Shown here one piece after another: positions 51,988 to 60,816 of a stretch of DNA of 64,000 nucleotides. Both the position numbers and the translations under genes were made by a program. The notes under the pieces were generated by a model, which was not told where the DNA came from, searched no databases, and saw only the letters and a list, made by a program, of their open reading frames with translations. This stretch comes from an uncultured Lachnospiraceae bacterium. Its GTDB lineage: Bacteria > Bacillota > Clostridia > Lachnospirales > Lachnospiraceae. The stretch's first letter is position 1. Every line of letters begins with the position of its first letter. The stretch covers positions 9,936 through 73,935 of the forward strand of contig CAJUST010000004.1 in NCBI GenBank assembly GCA_910589105.1, in the 5' to 3' direction.

Positions 51988-53496
51988 TCAATCACTTCTT
52001 GCCCCGCTGTATGGCGCCACGTTTTTGCCCACAGAAAAATAATCCATCATTTCTCTGTCATGGATAGAATCGCCAAACGCCGCCACTTCCTCTTTCCGAT
52101 ACCCCATTTCCCTGCATATCTCCAAAATCCCCGAAAGCTTCCCCGTTCCTTTTCCTAAAATCTGCATACAGTGATCTTCCCATAATACCCGACAGGAATC
52201 CGGAAGACATAATTTCCGTATAAGCTCCACACGTTTTGCTTTTGAACACGCAATCCCTTTTTTTCCATGACGAAATGACAAAGTCGCCTTATACGCCTGC
52301 GTCCCTTTCCGGTACACATGCAAAGTATAGCCATACGCCTGCTTTTGCCCGTCTGCCCGCGTCAGCCAGCTTGTCTCAATCGGTGAAACCCTATCGAAAC
52401 TCCTGCCCTCTCTGCCTCGGCCAAAAACCATGCGCCTGCCCCCGCTGGCAAACACGCCGCCGCAAATGATATGCCAGACAGGCGCCAGTTTTCTTTTTGC
52501 AATTTGCAGGGGAAGTGAGGTCGCAAGATAAATGTCACAGCGTTTTGCAAGACGGAGCAAACGTTCCCCCATCTCTTTTGAAACCGTCTGTTCCCCTTTC
52601 GGGACTAACGTCCCGTCAATATCCAAAAAAACCGCCTTTGGGAAAACAGGAATCCGAAACGCTGGATAGGGAGAAAAAAATGGAACTGTCCCATCTGTCC
52701 GGTTACAGTAGGCCAGATAACAACTGCATTCCCTGCTTTTACATTCCGTTGTCCGCTCCCCTTTGGCGCCCGAATCAAAATCCCCATATAGATTCCCAAA
52801 GCTTTGACGGGAAACGTTACAGCGGCGCAGTGTCCCGTCCGCTTCCACAAACAGACTGTCCACACATTTCCGGCAATCTGCCTTGTAATGTTTCAACTCC
52901 TGCCAAAAATATGCGTCTATTTCCATAAAAGCCGCTATTTCCGTATCTGTATAAGGGCGTTTTTGCCCGTCCATCTTATTGATCCAAAGATATGCAAAAT
53001 CCGGCAAAAGCCCTCGCAGCCGGCGGATTTGTTCCAGATTTTCGGGAACGCCTACGGCTCCGGCGCAAAATAAAACCTGCTCATCTTGAAGCAGGCCGCA
53101 CTGTTTTGCAAACTGTTCCACAGAAGTCATTTCCGGATGGAACGTTCCCCACAGACGGAGCTTTTCAATCACTCCCCCATGGTCTTTATAAACGGAAAGC
53201 ATTTCCTTTACAGGGAAGCTAAAATTACTCTGCGCCCCTACTGCATCTATCTGCCCGCTTTGGCTTAATGCCGCAAGCCCCTCCCAGTAATATGGATAAA
53301 TCAGCGCCTCGCCATAGGGGACAACCAAAACGGCTCCACCGCATTGGTTTAAACACATCTGTCTTGTAAAACGGAGAAACGCTTCTTTGTCCTTTAAAAG
53401 ACTCTGTTTGCAAAATCTCCCTTTTGAAAAAGGACAGTAACTACAGGAATAATTGCAAAATTTCAAACTTCCCCGGTAATACCATTGCCGCTTCAT
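51988..53496 (-). CDS. STM4011-family radical SAM protein fused to HAD phosphatase
   Basis: 502 residues. The first ~280 carry a radical SAM core: CNYSCSYCPF (near 13) binds the 4Fe-4S cluster and SAM, and further Cys (CRKCVDSLF, RRCNVSRQSF, CKSRECSCYLAYC near 205-265) look like an auxiliary cluster region. From about 288 to 502 there is a Cof-type HAD hydrolase: AVFLDIDGTLVPKGEQ (DxDGT motif), ATSLPLQIAKRKL, and VAAFGDSIHDREMMDYF. The family STM4011 is named after a Salmonella gene. The HAD fusion is unusual. AGGAGG six bases before ATG. Last gene of the cluster. Confidence 0.88.
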   Translation of the reverse strand: MKRQWYYRGSLKFCNYSCSYCPFSKGRFCKQSLLKDKEAFLRFTRQMCLNQCGGAVLVVPYGEALIYPYYWEGLAALSQSGQIDAVGAQSNFSFPVKEMLSVYKDHGGVIEKLRLWGTFHPEMTSVEQFAKQCGLLQDEQVLFCAGAVGVPENLEQIRRLRGLLPDFAYLWINKMDGQKRPYTDTEIAAFMEIDAYFWQELKHYKADCRKCVDSLFVEADGTLRRCNVSRQSFGNLYGDFDSGAKGERTTECKSRECSCYLAYCNRTDGTVPFFSPYPAFRIPVFPKAVFLDIDGTLVPKGEQTVSKEMGERLLRLAKRCDIYLATSLPLQIAKRKLAPVWHIICGGVFASGGRRMVFGRGREGRSFDRVSPIETSWLTRADGQKQAYGYTLHVYRKGTQAYKATLSFRHGKKGIACSKAKRVELIRKLCLPDSCRVLWEDHCMQILGKGTGKLSGILEICREMGYRKEEVAAFGDSIHDREMMDYFSVGKNVAPYSGARSD

Positions 53497-53536
53497 CTTT
53501 CCCTCCTATCCTCTGGCAAGCCGCATTTTGGCTGAT

Positions 53537-54820
53537 TTACGATTTCATCTTCTCTCTTACCTCATCGGAAATCAACATAGGCCCTAAATAATCGGATAAG
53601 GCAAATCCAAGTTCCGTCAGGGAAAGAAATTCCTCTCCCATTTTGGCATATCCCTCTTTGATCCAATCCAAAACCAAGGGAAATTCTCCTTCCACCTCAC
53701 TTCCAAACCGCATTCTATAATCCTTACGGCAGACGCCACGCCCAAATAGGATATGCCGGATCACATATCTGCGCTTCACTTCTTCTTGGGATAACCGATA
53801 CCCATGGGTCACTTCAAGATAATCGCTTTGCTCCAGATAATTTTGCAAAATATCCTGACATTGTTTTGGCCTGACTGCATAAGGCGCGCTAAAGTGAAGA
53901 TTCCCGATATAACTTCTGCCGCCACAGCCTACGGAGACCGTGTTTCCAAACCCACATAACGAGACCGGAATTTCCCCTATGCCTTTCTTTTGCTTCTCTT
54001 TCACAAAACGGCGCATGGAATATGGACGGTATCCCGCATCCTTTAGAATGCCTCGCGCAAAGCAGTACAATTCAAACGTGTTTCCTGAGCGTATTACACC
54101 CTCGTAAAAAAGCTGCGTCTGCGGTTTGACATAAAGTGGATATAAAAACAGCTCATCTGGCTCATATGCAAACGCCTGACACAGAGAATGCTCTAAACTT
54201 TCTTTTGTCTGCCCGGGAATCCCGTATATCATATCTATGTTTACGCATTCAAATTCCATGGAGCGGATACAATTCAGCGCGGTTTTCACTGACTCTGCCG
54301 TATGGAACCGATGCAAAAAAAGAAGCTCCTGATCCTGAAAGCTTTGCGCGCCTATGCTAATCCGGTTTACGCCCTCCTCCTTCAAAATAAAAAGTTTTTC
54401 TTCCGTCGTCTGGTTCGGGGAAGTTTCCGCCACAACCGCCTGTTTTTTTGGTTCTATCCCAAAAAAATCCCTTGCAATGGAAAACACTCTGCGTAAAAGA
54501 TGTTCCGGCAGGATTAGCGGCGTTCCCCCGCCTAACGTAAAATCGGAAAACACTGCATCTTTTGGCAAAATCCCGGAAAGCTGCTCTGCATGCCTTTGCA
54601 TAGCGTCTACATACGCTTCCATCTGCCTTTCGCTTTTTCCCGCAAGCGAAAACAAATTACAATACCCACATTTATACTGGCAAAAAGGGATATGGAAATA
54701 CAGGCTGTTTTCCCCACGCAAAAGCGCATTGGCCTCCTGCCTTAAATCAATGCCGCAAAGCTTTTCGTACGCCAATTTATGCGGATAGCTGTACATATAC
54801 TGCACATATGGATCATTCAT
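53537..54820 (-). CDS. STM4012-family radical SAM protein
   Basis: 427 residues, HemN/HemW-like radical SAM fold. Cluster motif CQYKCGYCN near 48-56, DFTLGGGTPLILPEH near 93 (SAM Gly-rich), RISIGAQSFQ near 154, and MIYGIPGQTKESLEH near 200. It resembles coproporphyrinogen dehydrogenase but belongs to the STM4012 group by context. SAM-dependent radical chemistry is expected; the substrate is unknown. AGGAGG before the ATG; 12 bases from the STM4013 gene. Confidence 0.88.
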   Translation of the reverse strand: MNDPYVQYMYSYPHKLAYEKLCGIDLRQEANALLRGENSLYFHIPFCQYKCGYCNLFSLAGKSERQMEAYVDAMQRHAEQLSGILPKDAVFSDFTLGGGTPLILPEHLLRRVFSIARDFFGIEPKKQAVVAETSPNQTTEEKLFILKEEGVNRISIGAQSFQDQELLFLHRFHTAESVKTALNCIRSMEFECVNIDMIYGIPGQTKESLEHSLCQAFAYEPDELFLYPLYVKPQTQLFYEGVIRSGNTFELYCFARGILKDAGYRPYSMRRFVKEKQKKGIGEIPVSLCGFGNTVSVGCGGRSYIGNLHFSAPYAVRPKQCQDILQNYLEQSDYLEVTHGYRLSQEEVKRRYVIRHILFGRGVCRKDYRMRFGSEVEGEFPLVLDWIKEGYAKMGEEFLSLTELGFALSDYLGPMLISDEVREKMKS

Positions 54821-54832
54821 CTTAAACCCCTC

Positions 54833-55636
54833 CTACAACAAAAAATGCTTATACGGAACCGTAATTACATTCGGGTGGTTCACTCCATGATACCAAACGC
54901 CATCCTCGCCATAACATGTGCCATGATCGGAACAGCAAATGACAAACGTCTTTCCTTTTTGCGAAACCGCCGCAAACAGCCTGCCTAATTGCCCGTCCAC
55001 ATAGCGCAGGGCCGCCGCATGAGCCGTTTTGCTGTCTTTTTTCTCCCCTTTTACATAAAAATAATTCGGGTAATGCAGCGCGGAAATATTCAAATACAGC
55101 ATGATTTTCTTTTCCCCTGTCATCTGCCCTATTATTTTCGCGGCAAAGGCAATCTGGTTTTCGGCGGATTCTTTTACTTTACATCCAAACGACGGGTTCC
55201 AGTAACTGTGTTGAAAATAGGAAGGCATCACCTTTCCCACATCTGTCCTCTTGTCGAAAAAACTGACGCCGCCGATACAGTGCGTTTCATATCCCTCTAG
55301 CGCAAGCCCCTCAATCCATGTCGCGCCCAAAAACGCAAACGAACCCTCCGGCGCCTTTCTGCCCATGCCAATGTCCGCGGAGAAAAAAAGCGTCTCCCGT
55401 TTCTTCATATCCAAAATTCCTTCCTCTATGGGAAAAAAACCTGCAAACATCGCCTGATGGGATGGATATGTAAAATTGCCCGCCGCCTGACATTTCCTCC
55501 ACGGCCCATATTGGTTTAAGACAGGCGTCCCCCCGTTCTGCCACTCCTCTAACGCCACGTCATATCTCAGGGAATCTATACACACAAATAAAATATGATG
55601 CGTCCCTACAATCTGATTCATGTCCACTTTCTGCAT
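54833..55636 (-). CDS. STM4013-family sulfatase/phosphatase-fold enzyme
   Basis: 267 residues from the ATG at 55636 (GAGGGG upstream). Alkaline-phosphatase/sulfatase superfamily: CIDSLRYDVALEEW near 22 (metal Asp), NFTYPSHQAMFAGFFP near 50-65 with a Ser/Thr nucleophile region, and CCSDHGTCYGEDGVWYHGVNHP near 235 with metal Asp-His and a second His. No Cys/Ser-x-Pro-x-Arg sulfatase signature is seen, so a phosphatase or phosphotransferase is at least as likely. Middle of the cluster. Confidence 0.85.
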   Translation of the reverse strand: MQKVDMNQIVGTHHILFVCIDSLRYDVALEEWQNGGTPVLNQYGPWRKCQAAGNFTYPSHQAMFAGFFPIEEGILDMKKRETLFFSADIGMGRKAPEGSFAFLGATWIEGLALEGYETHCIGGVSFFDKRTDVGKVMPSYFQHSYWNPSFGCKVKESAENQIAFAAKIIGQMTGEKKIMLYLNISALHYPNYFYVKGEKKDSKTAHAAALRYVDGQLGRLFAAVSQKGKTFVICCSDHGTCYGEDGVWYHGVNHPNVITVPYKHFLL

Positions 55637-55719
55637 AAAATCCCCTCTCCGGCAAGCCAAATCTTTTCGCTTTTCTCAACTGTCCCGCCTACGCCGCCAG
55701 CTCTCCCCATATTTGCCAT
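55618..55719 (-). other. Small ORF in the gap between STM4014 and STM4013
   Basis: A 33-codon ATG frame (MANMGRAGGVGGTVEKSEKI ...) fills the only long gap of the cluster (133 bases) and overlaps the STM4013 start. It is Gly-rich and could be a substrate peptide for the radical SAM enzymes, but it lacks a ribosome site. Listed only because of its position. Confidence 0.15.
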
Positions 55720-55769
55720 TTTAAAACAAATGCCTGATTCTATCCGAAGTTTCCTAATTTGAACTGACG

Positions 55770-56804
55770 TCAGATTCCGGATAAAAAACGCGTCTGCTCT
55801 TGATAAATCCTGTTTTCTCCATAAATATCCCTGTAAATGCAATCACCCTGTCCGTTTAGTTCAATCACCCGCGGCTTAAGCGTCCCTTTTTCCAACAAAA
55901 GATCAATTCCTAACATATTTACGCCGCCGTCTAAAGTTTTGGTATATGCTTCATACGCTTGTTTGCAGACCAGCCCGATCTGGCGAATGACCGTTTGATC
56001 CAGTCCAAGTTCCCTGATATTCCGCGCCTGATTGTTCAAATGCAGGTTCGTAATCGGCCCATCCGACTGACGCGCTATCATATAAGCGATATGCCCAAAC
56101 TGAAATACAATCCGCAAATCGAAGGTTTTCCCATGAAAATCCGCTTTGGGATGCCACCGCTCCACCACGCACTCCAGTGAAAGCAAACGATCCAAAAGAC
56201 AGCGGATTTCTTCCGGATCTTCGAGACAAACCAGTTTTTTGGTATTTATAAGCCGCCCCTGCCTAAAACGGCAGGAAGTATATAGCTTTTTGCTTTTGCC
56301 CGCCGGATGCATACGGAACGCCGCCACGCCCGCCGCGCCAGAAAAATACCGCGGCTTAACAAATGCGCTGTAACAGCGTTTTTCCCGCAAAACTTCTTCA
56401 AGCTGGAACGCCGTTTTAATTTCTTCGGGAAACATAGTTGTCACCAAAAGCCCTTGTGTCTTTAAAAAGCGGTTTGTCTCCTGTTTATCTAATAGCCTGC
56501 AAATCAATTCCGGCGGATTTAAAAACTGACAGCCCGCTTTTTCTAAATAATGGAGTTTCTTTTGATATATATCTAACTGCTCTTTCATCTGGCATAACTG
56601 GACAATCGAATAAGAGGGCGGGTCTATTTTTACCGCCGCCCCCTGAAATTCATCTAAATCAAATTGCCCTGTCAAAGAATTCCAATCCACTATGCGAAGC
56701 AAAACGCCCAAATCCTCCGCCGCTTTCCTAAAAAAAAGAGAACGCTTTGACGTTTTGTCTCCGATTAGCAAAATTGTCTTTTTTTCTTGTTTTTCCGTTT
56801 CCAT
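55770..56804 (-). CDS. STM4014-family ATP-grasp-like protein
   Basis: 344 residues from the ATG at 56804. ATP-grasp features: KPRYFSGAAGVAAFR near 145-160 (nucleotide-binding Lys and Gly loop), FDLRIVFQFGHIAYMIARQS near 225-244, MLGIDLLLEKG near 292 and the metal site RVIELNGQGD near 307-316. An N-terminal Rossmann-like stretch (ILLIGDKTSKRSLFF) precedes it. Such enzymes join a carboxylate to an amine through acyl-phosphate. Ten bases after STM4015 gene; ribosome site weak. Confidence 0.82.
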   Translation of the reverse strand: METEKQEKKTILLIGDKTSKRSLFFRKAAEDLGVLLRIVDWNSLTGQFDLDEFQGAAVKIDPPSYSIVQLCQMKEQLDIYQKKLHYLEKAGCQFLNPPELICRLLDKQETNRFLKTQGLLVTTMFPEEIKTAFQLEEVLREKRCYSAFVKPRYFSGAAGVAAFRMHPAGKSKKLYTSCRFRQGRLINTKKLVCLEDPEEIRCLLDRLLSLECVVERWHPKADFHGKTFDLRIVFQFGHIAYMIARQSDGPITNLHLNNQARNIRELGLDQTVIRQIGLVCKQAYEAYTKTLDGGVNMLGIDLLLEKGTLKPRVIELNGQGDCIYRDIYGENRIYQEQTRFLSGI

Positions 56805-56814
56805 CAAATCACGC

Positions 56815-57687
56815 TTACTCTGTCAACATAGGATAATAATAGACGTCCCCGTCAAATTCATCCGCTTCCTGCGGATCGTCCACATTGACCTCGACGCCGG
56901 AAAGCCCTTCTAACTTCTCCATCATTTCTTCCGACATAAAGTGATACTCTAATACCAGATTCTTAATATTCGGTAGCTGGGGAATCTTTTCAAGCAGCAT
57001 CTGGCCGCCCTTATCCGTCAGAGAACCCTTGGACAAATCCAGTGTTGTAATCTGGTTTATGTATTTGCTGGCTAATGCCGCTTCTGCAATCTCGTCTTGC
57101 ATCTCACTGTCCGTAAGCCCCAGATAGGTGAGTTTGGGAAAATTCGATTCTGCCAAAAATTCTTTAATCGTCTCAATGTCTCCATCAAAACCATAACCTT
57201 CCACTCCGATATACAACACAAGTTTTTGAAGCGCTGGAAGACTGGCTTTTTGCACCGAAGAAATCACTTTTTCTGGAAGCCCGCCGCAAATAATTTCCAA
57301 ATGTTTTAAATTTTCATGCGCGATTGTCCCAAGGTTTAATTCACTGCTTCCTTTTATTACTAATTTCTCTAATTGCGGCATAGCCTCCCAAAATTTAGAA
57401 TAATCCGCCTGTATAATCCACGAAACTTCGCATTCTTCATAACCCATATCCGCAAAAAACAAGCTTTTAATATGAGAAAACTTATCTTTATTTTCCACAA
57501 TTCCATCTACAATTACTTGTAAGCCGTCTTCATCATCATCCCAGCATTCTCCCCACGGCCCAATCACAATTTCTTCCAAACTGGGAAACTGTGTATCTTC
57601 CATGATGTTTTTTAACAAATCCGCTGGCGTTTTCCCATTCTCATTATAATCTTCATACTCTAAAGCAAACCGTTTACTCTCATACAT
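56815..57687 (-). CDS. STM4015-family leucine-rich repeat protein
   Basis: 290 residues from the ATG at 57687, which has AGGAGG six bases upstream; the longer frame up to 57741 lies over that site. An acidic protein (net negative) with LRR-like repeats from about 60 on (LEKLVIKGSSEL, LKHLEIICGG, LQKLVLYIGVEG, LTYLGLTDSEM, ITTLDLSKGSL, IKNLVLEYHFM). No signal peptide. In other bacteria the same LRR protein stands with STM4011-4014; it may be the recognition or scaffold part. First gene of the operon. Confidence 0.85.
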   Translation of the reverse strand: MYESKRFALEYEDYNENGKTPADLLKNIMEDTQFPSLEEIVIGPWGECWDDDEDGLQVIVDGIVENKDKFSHIKSLFFADMGYEECEVSWIIQADYSKFWEAMPQLEKLVIKGSSELNLGTIAHENLKHLEIICGGLPEKVISSVQKASLPALQKLVLYIGVEGYGFDGDIETIKEFLAESNFPKLTYLGLTDSEMQDEIAEAALASKYINQITTLDLSKGSLTDKGGQMLLEKIPQLPNIKNLVLEYHFMSEEMMEKLEGLSGVEVNVDDPQEADEFDGDVYYYPMLTE

Positions 57688-57780
57688 ACCCTGCCTCCTG
57701 TCAAAATGAATGATTTCCGGCATTAACTGCCGCTTCTGCATTGGATATTAATGCCAGTTTTGGTGTTATGTTTCATATAT

Positions 57781-57809
57781 ATATTACGGTATTTAAAAAA
57801 AGTTTGCAA
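57781..57809 (-). promoter_or_regulatory. Promoter of the STM4015-4011 operon
   Basis: TTGCAA (complement at 57804-57809) and TAATAT (57781-57786), 17-bp spacer, minus strand, 94 bases upstream of the STM4015 ATG. It lies 51 bases after the queA stop. Confidence 0.65.
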
Positions 57810-57859
57810 GAAAAACTGTCCAAAAAATATGTTCGCATTATGGTAAATCTTAAATCTGT

Positions 57860-58885
57860 TTACACAATAAGCATCGCATCCCCAAAGCTAAAAAACCTAT
57901 ATTTTTCCTCCACTGCCTTTGCATACGCATGAAGTGTATTTTCACGCCCCGCCAATGCGGAAACCAGCATTAAAAGCGTAGATTCCGGCAAATGAAAATT
58001 CGTAATCAGCCCATCTATTATTTTGAACTGATACCCCGGATAAATAAAAATATCTGTCCAGCCGCTTGCCCCAGACAGATTTCCACGCTCATCTGCCGCC
58101 GCCTCTAATGTCCTTGCGCTTGTCGTCCCTACCGATATAATGCGTCCACCCGCCTTTTTAACGCGGTTAATCTTCTTAGCCGCCATTTCGTCTATGCAAA
58201 AAAATTCCGAGTGCATATGGTGGTTTAACACATCTTTTTCTTTGACCGGACGGAATGTCCCAAGCCCTACATGAAGCGTAACTTCTGCAATTTCCACGCC
58301 CTTTTCGCGAATAGAGGAAAGCAGTTCCGGAGTAAAATGCAGACCCGCCGTAGGAGCCGCCGCGGAACCGTCATATTTAGCATAAACAGTCTGGTAACGG
58401 TTTTTATCTTTTAATTCATGTAAAATATACGGCGGAAGCGGCATTTGCCCAAGTTGATCCAAGATTTCCTCAAATATCCCATCATATTCAAAGCGGATAA
58501 TCCGGTTGCCCTCCTTTGTAATATCAACAACTTCCCCTGTCAAAAGACCGTCCCCAAATGAAATCCCAGCTCCAATTTTCGCCTTTTTTCCCGGCTTCAC
58601 CAAAGTTTCCCAAATGTCTTTCTCTATCCGCTTCAACAGCAAAATCTCAATATTCGCCTGCGTATCTGTTTTTTTCCCATATAAACGCGCCGGAATTACT
58701 TTCGTATTATTAATCACAAGGCAATCTTCCGGCATGAGATAGTCTGTTATCTCCGAGAAGATACGATGCGTAATGCCGCCGGTAGATTTATCCAAAACGC
58801 ACAGCCTTGAACCCGAACGATCCGGCAAGGGATCTTGCGCAATCAGTTCTTTCGGCAAATCATAATAAAAGTCTTTTAGATCCAT
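57860..58885 (-). CDS. queA: SAM:tRNA ribosyltransferase-isomerase QueA
   Basis: 341 residues. Transfers the ribosyl part of SAM to preQ1-tRNA to give epoxyqueuosine. Signatures: FYYDLPKELIAQDPLPDRSGSRL near 6-28, DCLVINNTKVIPARLYG near 53, AAPTAGLHFTPELL near 176, LHVGLGTFRPVKE near 200 and ITNFHLPESTLLMLVSALAG near 292. Shares the queuosine pathway with tgt at the other end of the window. Lies 18 bases after the secreted protein gene upstream. Confidence 0.97.
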   Translation of the reverse strand: MDLKDFYYDLPKELIAQDPLPDRSGSRLCVLDKSTGGITHRIFSEITDYLMPEDCLVINNTKVIPARLYGKKTDTQANIEILLLKRIEKDIWETLVKPGKKAKIGAGISFGDGLLTGEVVDITKEGNRIIRFEYDGIFEEILDQLGQMPLPPYILHELKDKNRYQTVYAKYDGSAAAPTAGLHFTPELLSSIREKGVEIAEVTLHVGLGTFRPVKEKDVLNHHMHSEFFCIDEMAAKKINRVKKAGGRIISVGTTSARTLEAAADERGNLSGASGWTDIFIYPGYQFKIIDGLITNFHLPESTLLMLVSALAGRENTLHAYAKAVEEKYRFFSFGDAMLIV

Positions 58886-58903
58886 GTTTCCTACTCTCCC
58901 ACA

Positions 58904-59707
58904 CTACTTCCATTTTATCTTATAATAACCAGAGGACGTTAAATTCGCCCGCTCAATCTTCAAATAGTATACGCCCGTATTAAGGCTCGTTGTCTTTCTA
59001 GTTGTTTTATTGTACTGGCAAAGCGTAATTCTCCTCTGGGAAGATGTATAATAAATATTCCTTACCCCAATCAGACGTTTGTCTGCATAAACCGAGATCC
59101 GAAAACTGCCCCCAGTACCGCTGATTTTCGCATTATAATACAGATTGATTTTCTGTTTCTTCGTCAAATTAATTTTATACCAGTCCGCATTTACACTGCC
59201 TGCCGGAATCAATCCCACGCTTGTCTTATTTTTCTTTAAGCTATATGCGTTTGTCTTTAAAGAGCCGGACTTATCCTTTACTTTTTTAAACTCCCTTGCC
59301 AGTTTTACAGCATTGTCGCTTTTCACACGGATATAATACACCTGTCCCTTCCTCAGCCCAAACGTGAACTTACGCCAGTAAGCATTTTTACTGTTCGCCA
59401 TATTGTAAAAAATGGTTTTTGAGGACAAAAGCGATCCTTTCGTCGAATTGTACAATGCAAGATAGCCTTTTGCATTCTCAAGCGCCCCACTCGGATTCGA
59501 TATGCGAAGCGTCAAGTAACCGTCTGATTTTGGCTGGTACTTCAGCCATGTATACTTCCCCGAAGCATCATAACTTGCCCGATCTGTAATTGTAACCGTT
59601 TTTTTCTTGTTTAAATCATATTCCGTGTCTGCCGCTAAAACCGTCACCGGCAGCAGTGAAAAGATACAGAGCGTCGCAAACACCAGAAAACCTCTGCAAT
59701 TCTTCAT
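58904..59707 (-). CDS. Secreted beta-rich protein, paralogue A
   Basis: 267 residues from the ATG at 59707 (GGAGGG upstream); the 63-codon extension upstream contains no plausible start. Signal peptide (about 1-26), then two pre-peptidase-like beta modules: SDGYLTLRISNPSGALENAK... near 50-65 and KKQKINLYYNAKISGTGGSF near 180-199. The closing ...SGYYKIKWK is shared with the gene upstream. Not recognised as an enzyme; perhaps an adhesion or carbohydrate-binding surface protein. Basic, with no anchor motif. Confidence 0.7.
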   Translation of the reverse strand: MKNCRGFLVFATLCIFSLLPVTVLAADTEYDLNKKKTVTITDRASYDASGKYTWLKYQPKSDGYLTLRISNPSGALENAKGYLALYNSTKGSLLSSKTIFYNMANSKNAYWRKFTFGLRKGQVYYIRVKSDNAVKLAREFKKVKDKSGSLKTNAYSLKKNKTSVGLIPAGSVNADWYKINLTKKQKINLYYNAKISGTGGSFRISVYADKRLIGVRNIYYTSSQRRITLCQYNKTTRKTTSLNTGVYYLKIERANLTSSGYYKIKWK

Positions 59708-59840
59708 ATTAAGCCCTCCATCATTCCAATATGCTTCCACAGCGCAAGAAAACCCTGCTTTGTCAGTTTTTATTTTAACATTCCAAACAAACGGTTTCAA
59801 CTGTAAAATAGAAACAACTCCATTCTGTGCATAAAGACAT

Positions 59841-59887
59841 AAAAAAACAGGCAAAACCGACAGGAAATCCCCACCGCTTTTGCCTGT
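59841..59887 (-). terminator. Terminator after secreted paralogue B
   Basis: ACAGGCAAAA pairs with TTTTGCCTGT around a 21-base loop that itself folds partly (GGTGGGGATTTCC), and is followed by TTTTTTT on the minus strand. It lies 14 bases after the stop codon of the upstream secreted gene. Confidence 0.75.
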
Positions 59888-59900
59888 TATCATCAATTAT

Positions 59901-60701
59901 TTATTTCCATGTAACTTTATAATAGCCTGTAGTAGTCTTACTAGCCGGTTTCAATTTTACATGATAAGTGCCTGCCCGAACTGATCCTGTAGTCACAACC
60001 GGATACTTCTTGCCCCAAGAACCGGTTCCAATCGTAAATGTTCTGGTATACACGCCGGGGCCTGACAATGTTAAATATGCAGTGCCTGTTAAATATGGCG
60101 TGAAGTTAAATTTAATTTTCTGGTTCTTCGTCAACTTAAATTTATAACAATCCGTTTCAGACTTTCCAGCTAAAAATAAACCTGTCGCAACCTTTTTCTT
60201 TGCGATATTCCTTGCTTTTGACGCTTTCTTCCCACTCTTGTCGGATACTTTTTTGAAAGTCGCCGCAATTTTCACTCCATTCGAAGTATTTAAGCGGATG
60301 CTATATGTCGCGCCTTTTTTAAGCCCATAACATTCCGTAGTATAGGAAGAATCCGTCAAGTTCGTATTATAAGACATTTCAGAAGACAATACCTTGTTCT
60401 TAGCTGCATTATACAACATAACCCTTCCCACAGAATAGGGAGCTGCAACCGATCCGGATAAAAACTTTAACTGTAAATAACCGTCTGCTTTTGGTTTAAT
60501 CGTCAGCCAAGCATAATCCTGAACAACCGTAGAACACTGTTCATCTGTAATCGCAACATTTGTCGTTCCCGAAGGATTCAATTTAATCTCAGTAGCCGCG
60601 CTGACACGCTCCGGCAAAATGCCAATTACAGAAACCATCATCACTGCCGCAAGCGCAAGGCTTACTGCTTTGCTGAACAAACTTTTTCTTTCTCTTACCA
60701 T
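59901..60701 (-). CDS. Secreted beta-rich protein, paralogue B
   Basis: 266 residues: signal peptide (about 1-35, cut after VSA), then the same order of segments as paralogue A (ADGYLQLKFLSGSVAAPYSV; YGLKKGATYSIRLNTSNGVK; KFKLTKNQKIKFNFTPYLTG; TTGYYKVTWK). Identity with A is clearly visible but low, so the duplication is old. It has its own promoter (60751-60778) and terminator. Function unknown; a PPC-like (pre-peptidase C-terminal) fold is my best guess. Confidence 0.7.
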   Translation of the reverse strand: MVRERKSLFSKAVSLALAAVMMVSVIGILPERVSAATEIKLNPSGTTNVAITDEQCSTVVQDYAWLTIKPKADGYLQLKFLSGSVAAPYSVGRVMLYNAAKNKVLSSEMSYNTNLTDSSYTTECYGLKKGATYSIRLNTSNGVKIAATFKKVSDKSGKKASKARNIAKKKVATGLFLAGKSETDCYKFKLTKNQKIKFNFTPYLTGTAYLTLSGPGVYTRTFTIGTGSWGKKYPVVTTGSVRAGTYHVKLKPASKTTTGYYKVTWK

Positions 60702-60750
60702 TTCTCATAGTCCTTTCTTATAAATTGTAATAGTTGTACTAACATTTTTT

Positions 60751-60778
60751 ATTATATCACTTAAATTTTATTTTTCAA
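60751..60778 (-). promoter_or_regulatory. Promoter of secreted paralogue B
   Basis: TTGAAA (complement at 60773-60778) and TATAAT (60751-60756), 16-bp spacer, minus strand, 50 bases before the start. Confidence 0.7.
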
Positions 60779-60816
60779 GTAGTTCACGAAAATAAACTTT
60801 TTCTAAAAAATAAATC

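Noticed and set aside
52058..53413. Several 60-140 codon ORFs inside the STM4011 gene
   Set aside because: All overlap the radical SAM/HAD frame, have Arg/Pro/Ser-rich unlikely compositions and no ribosome sites.
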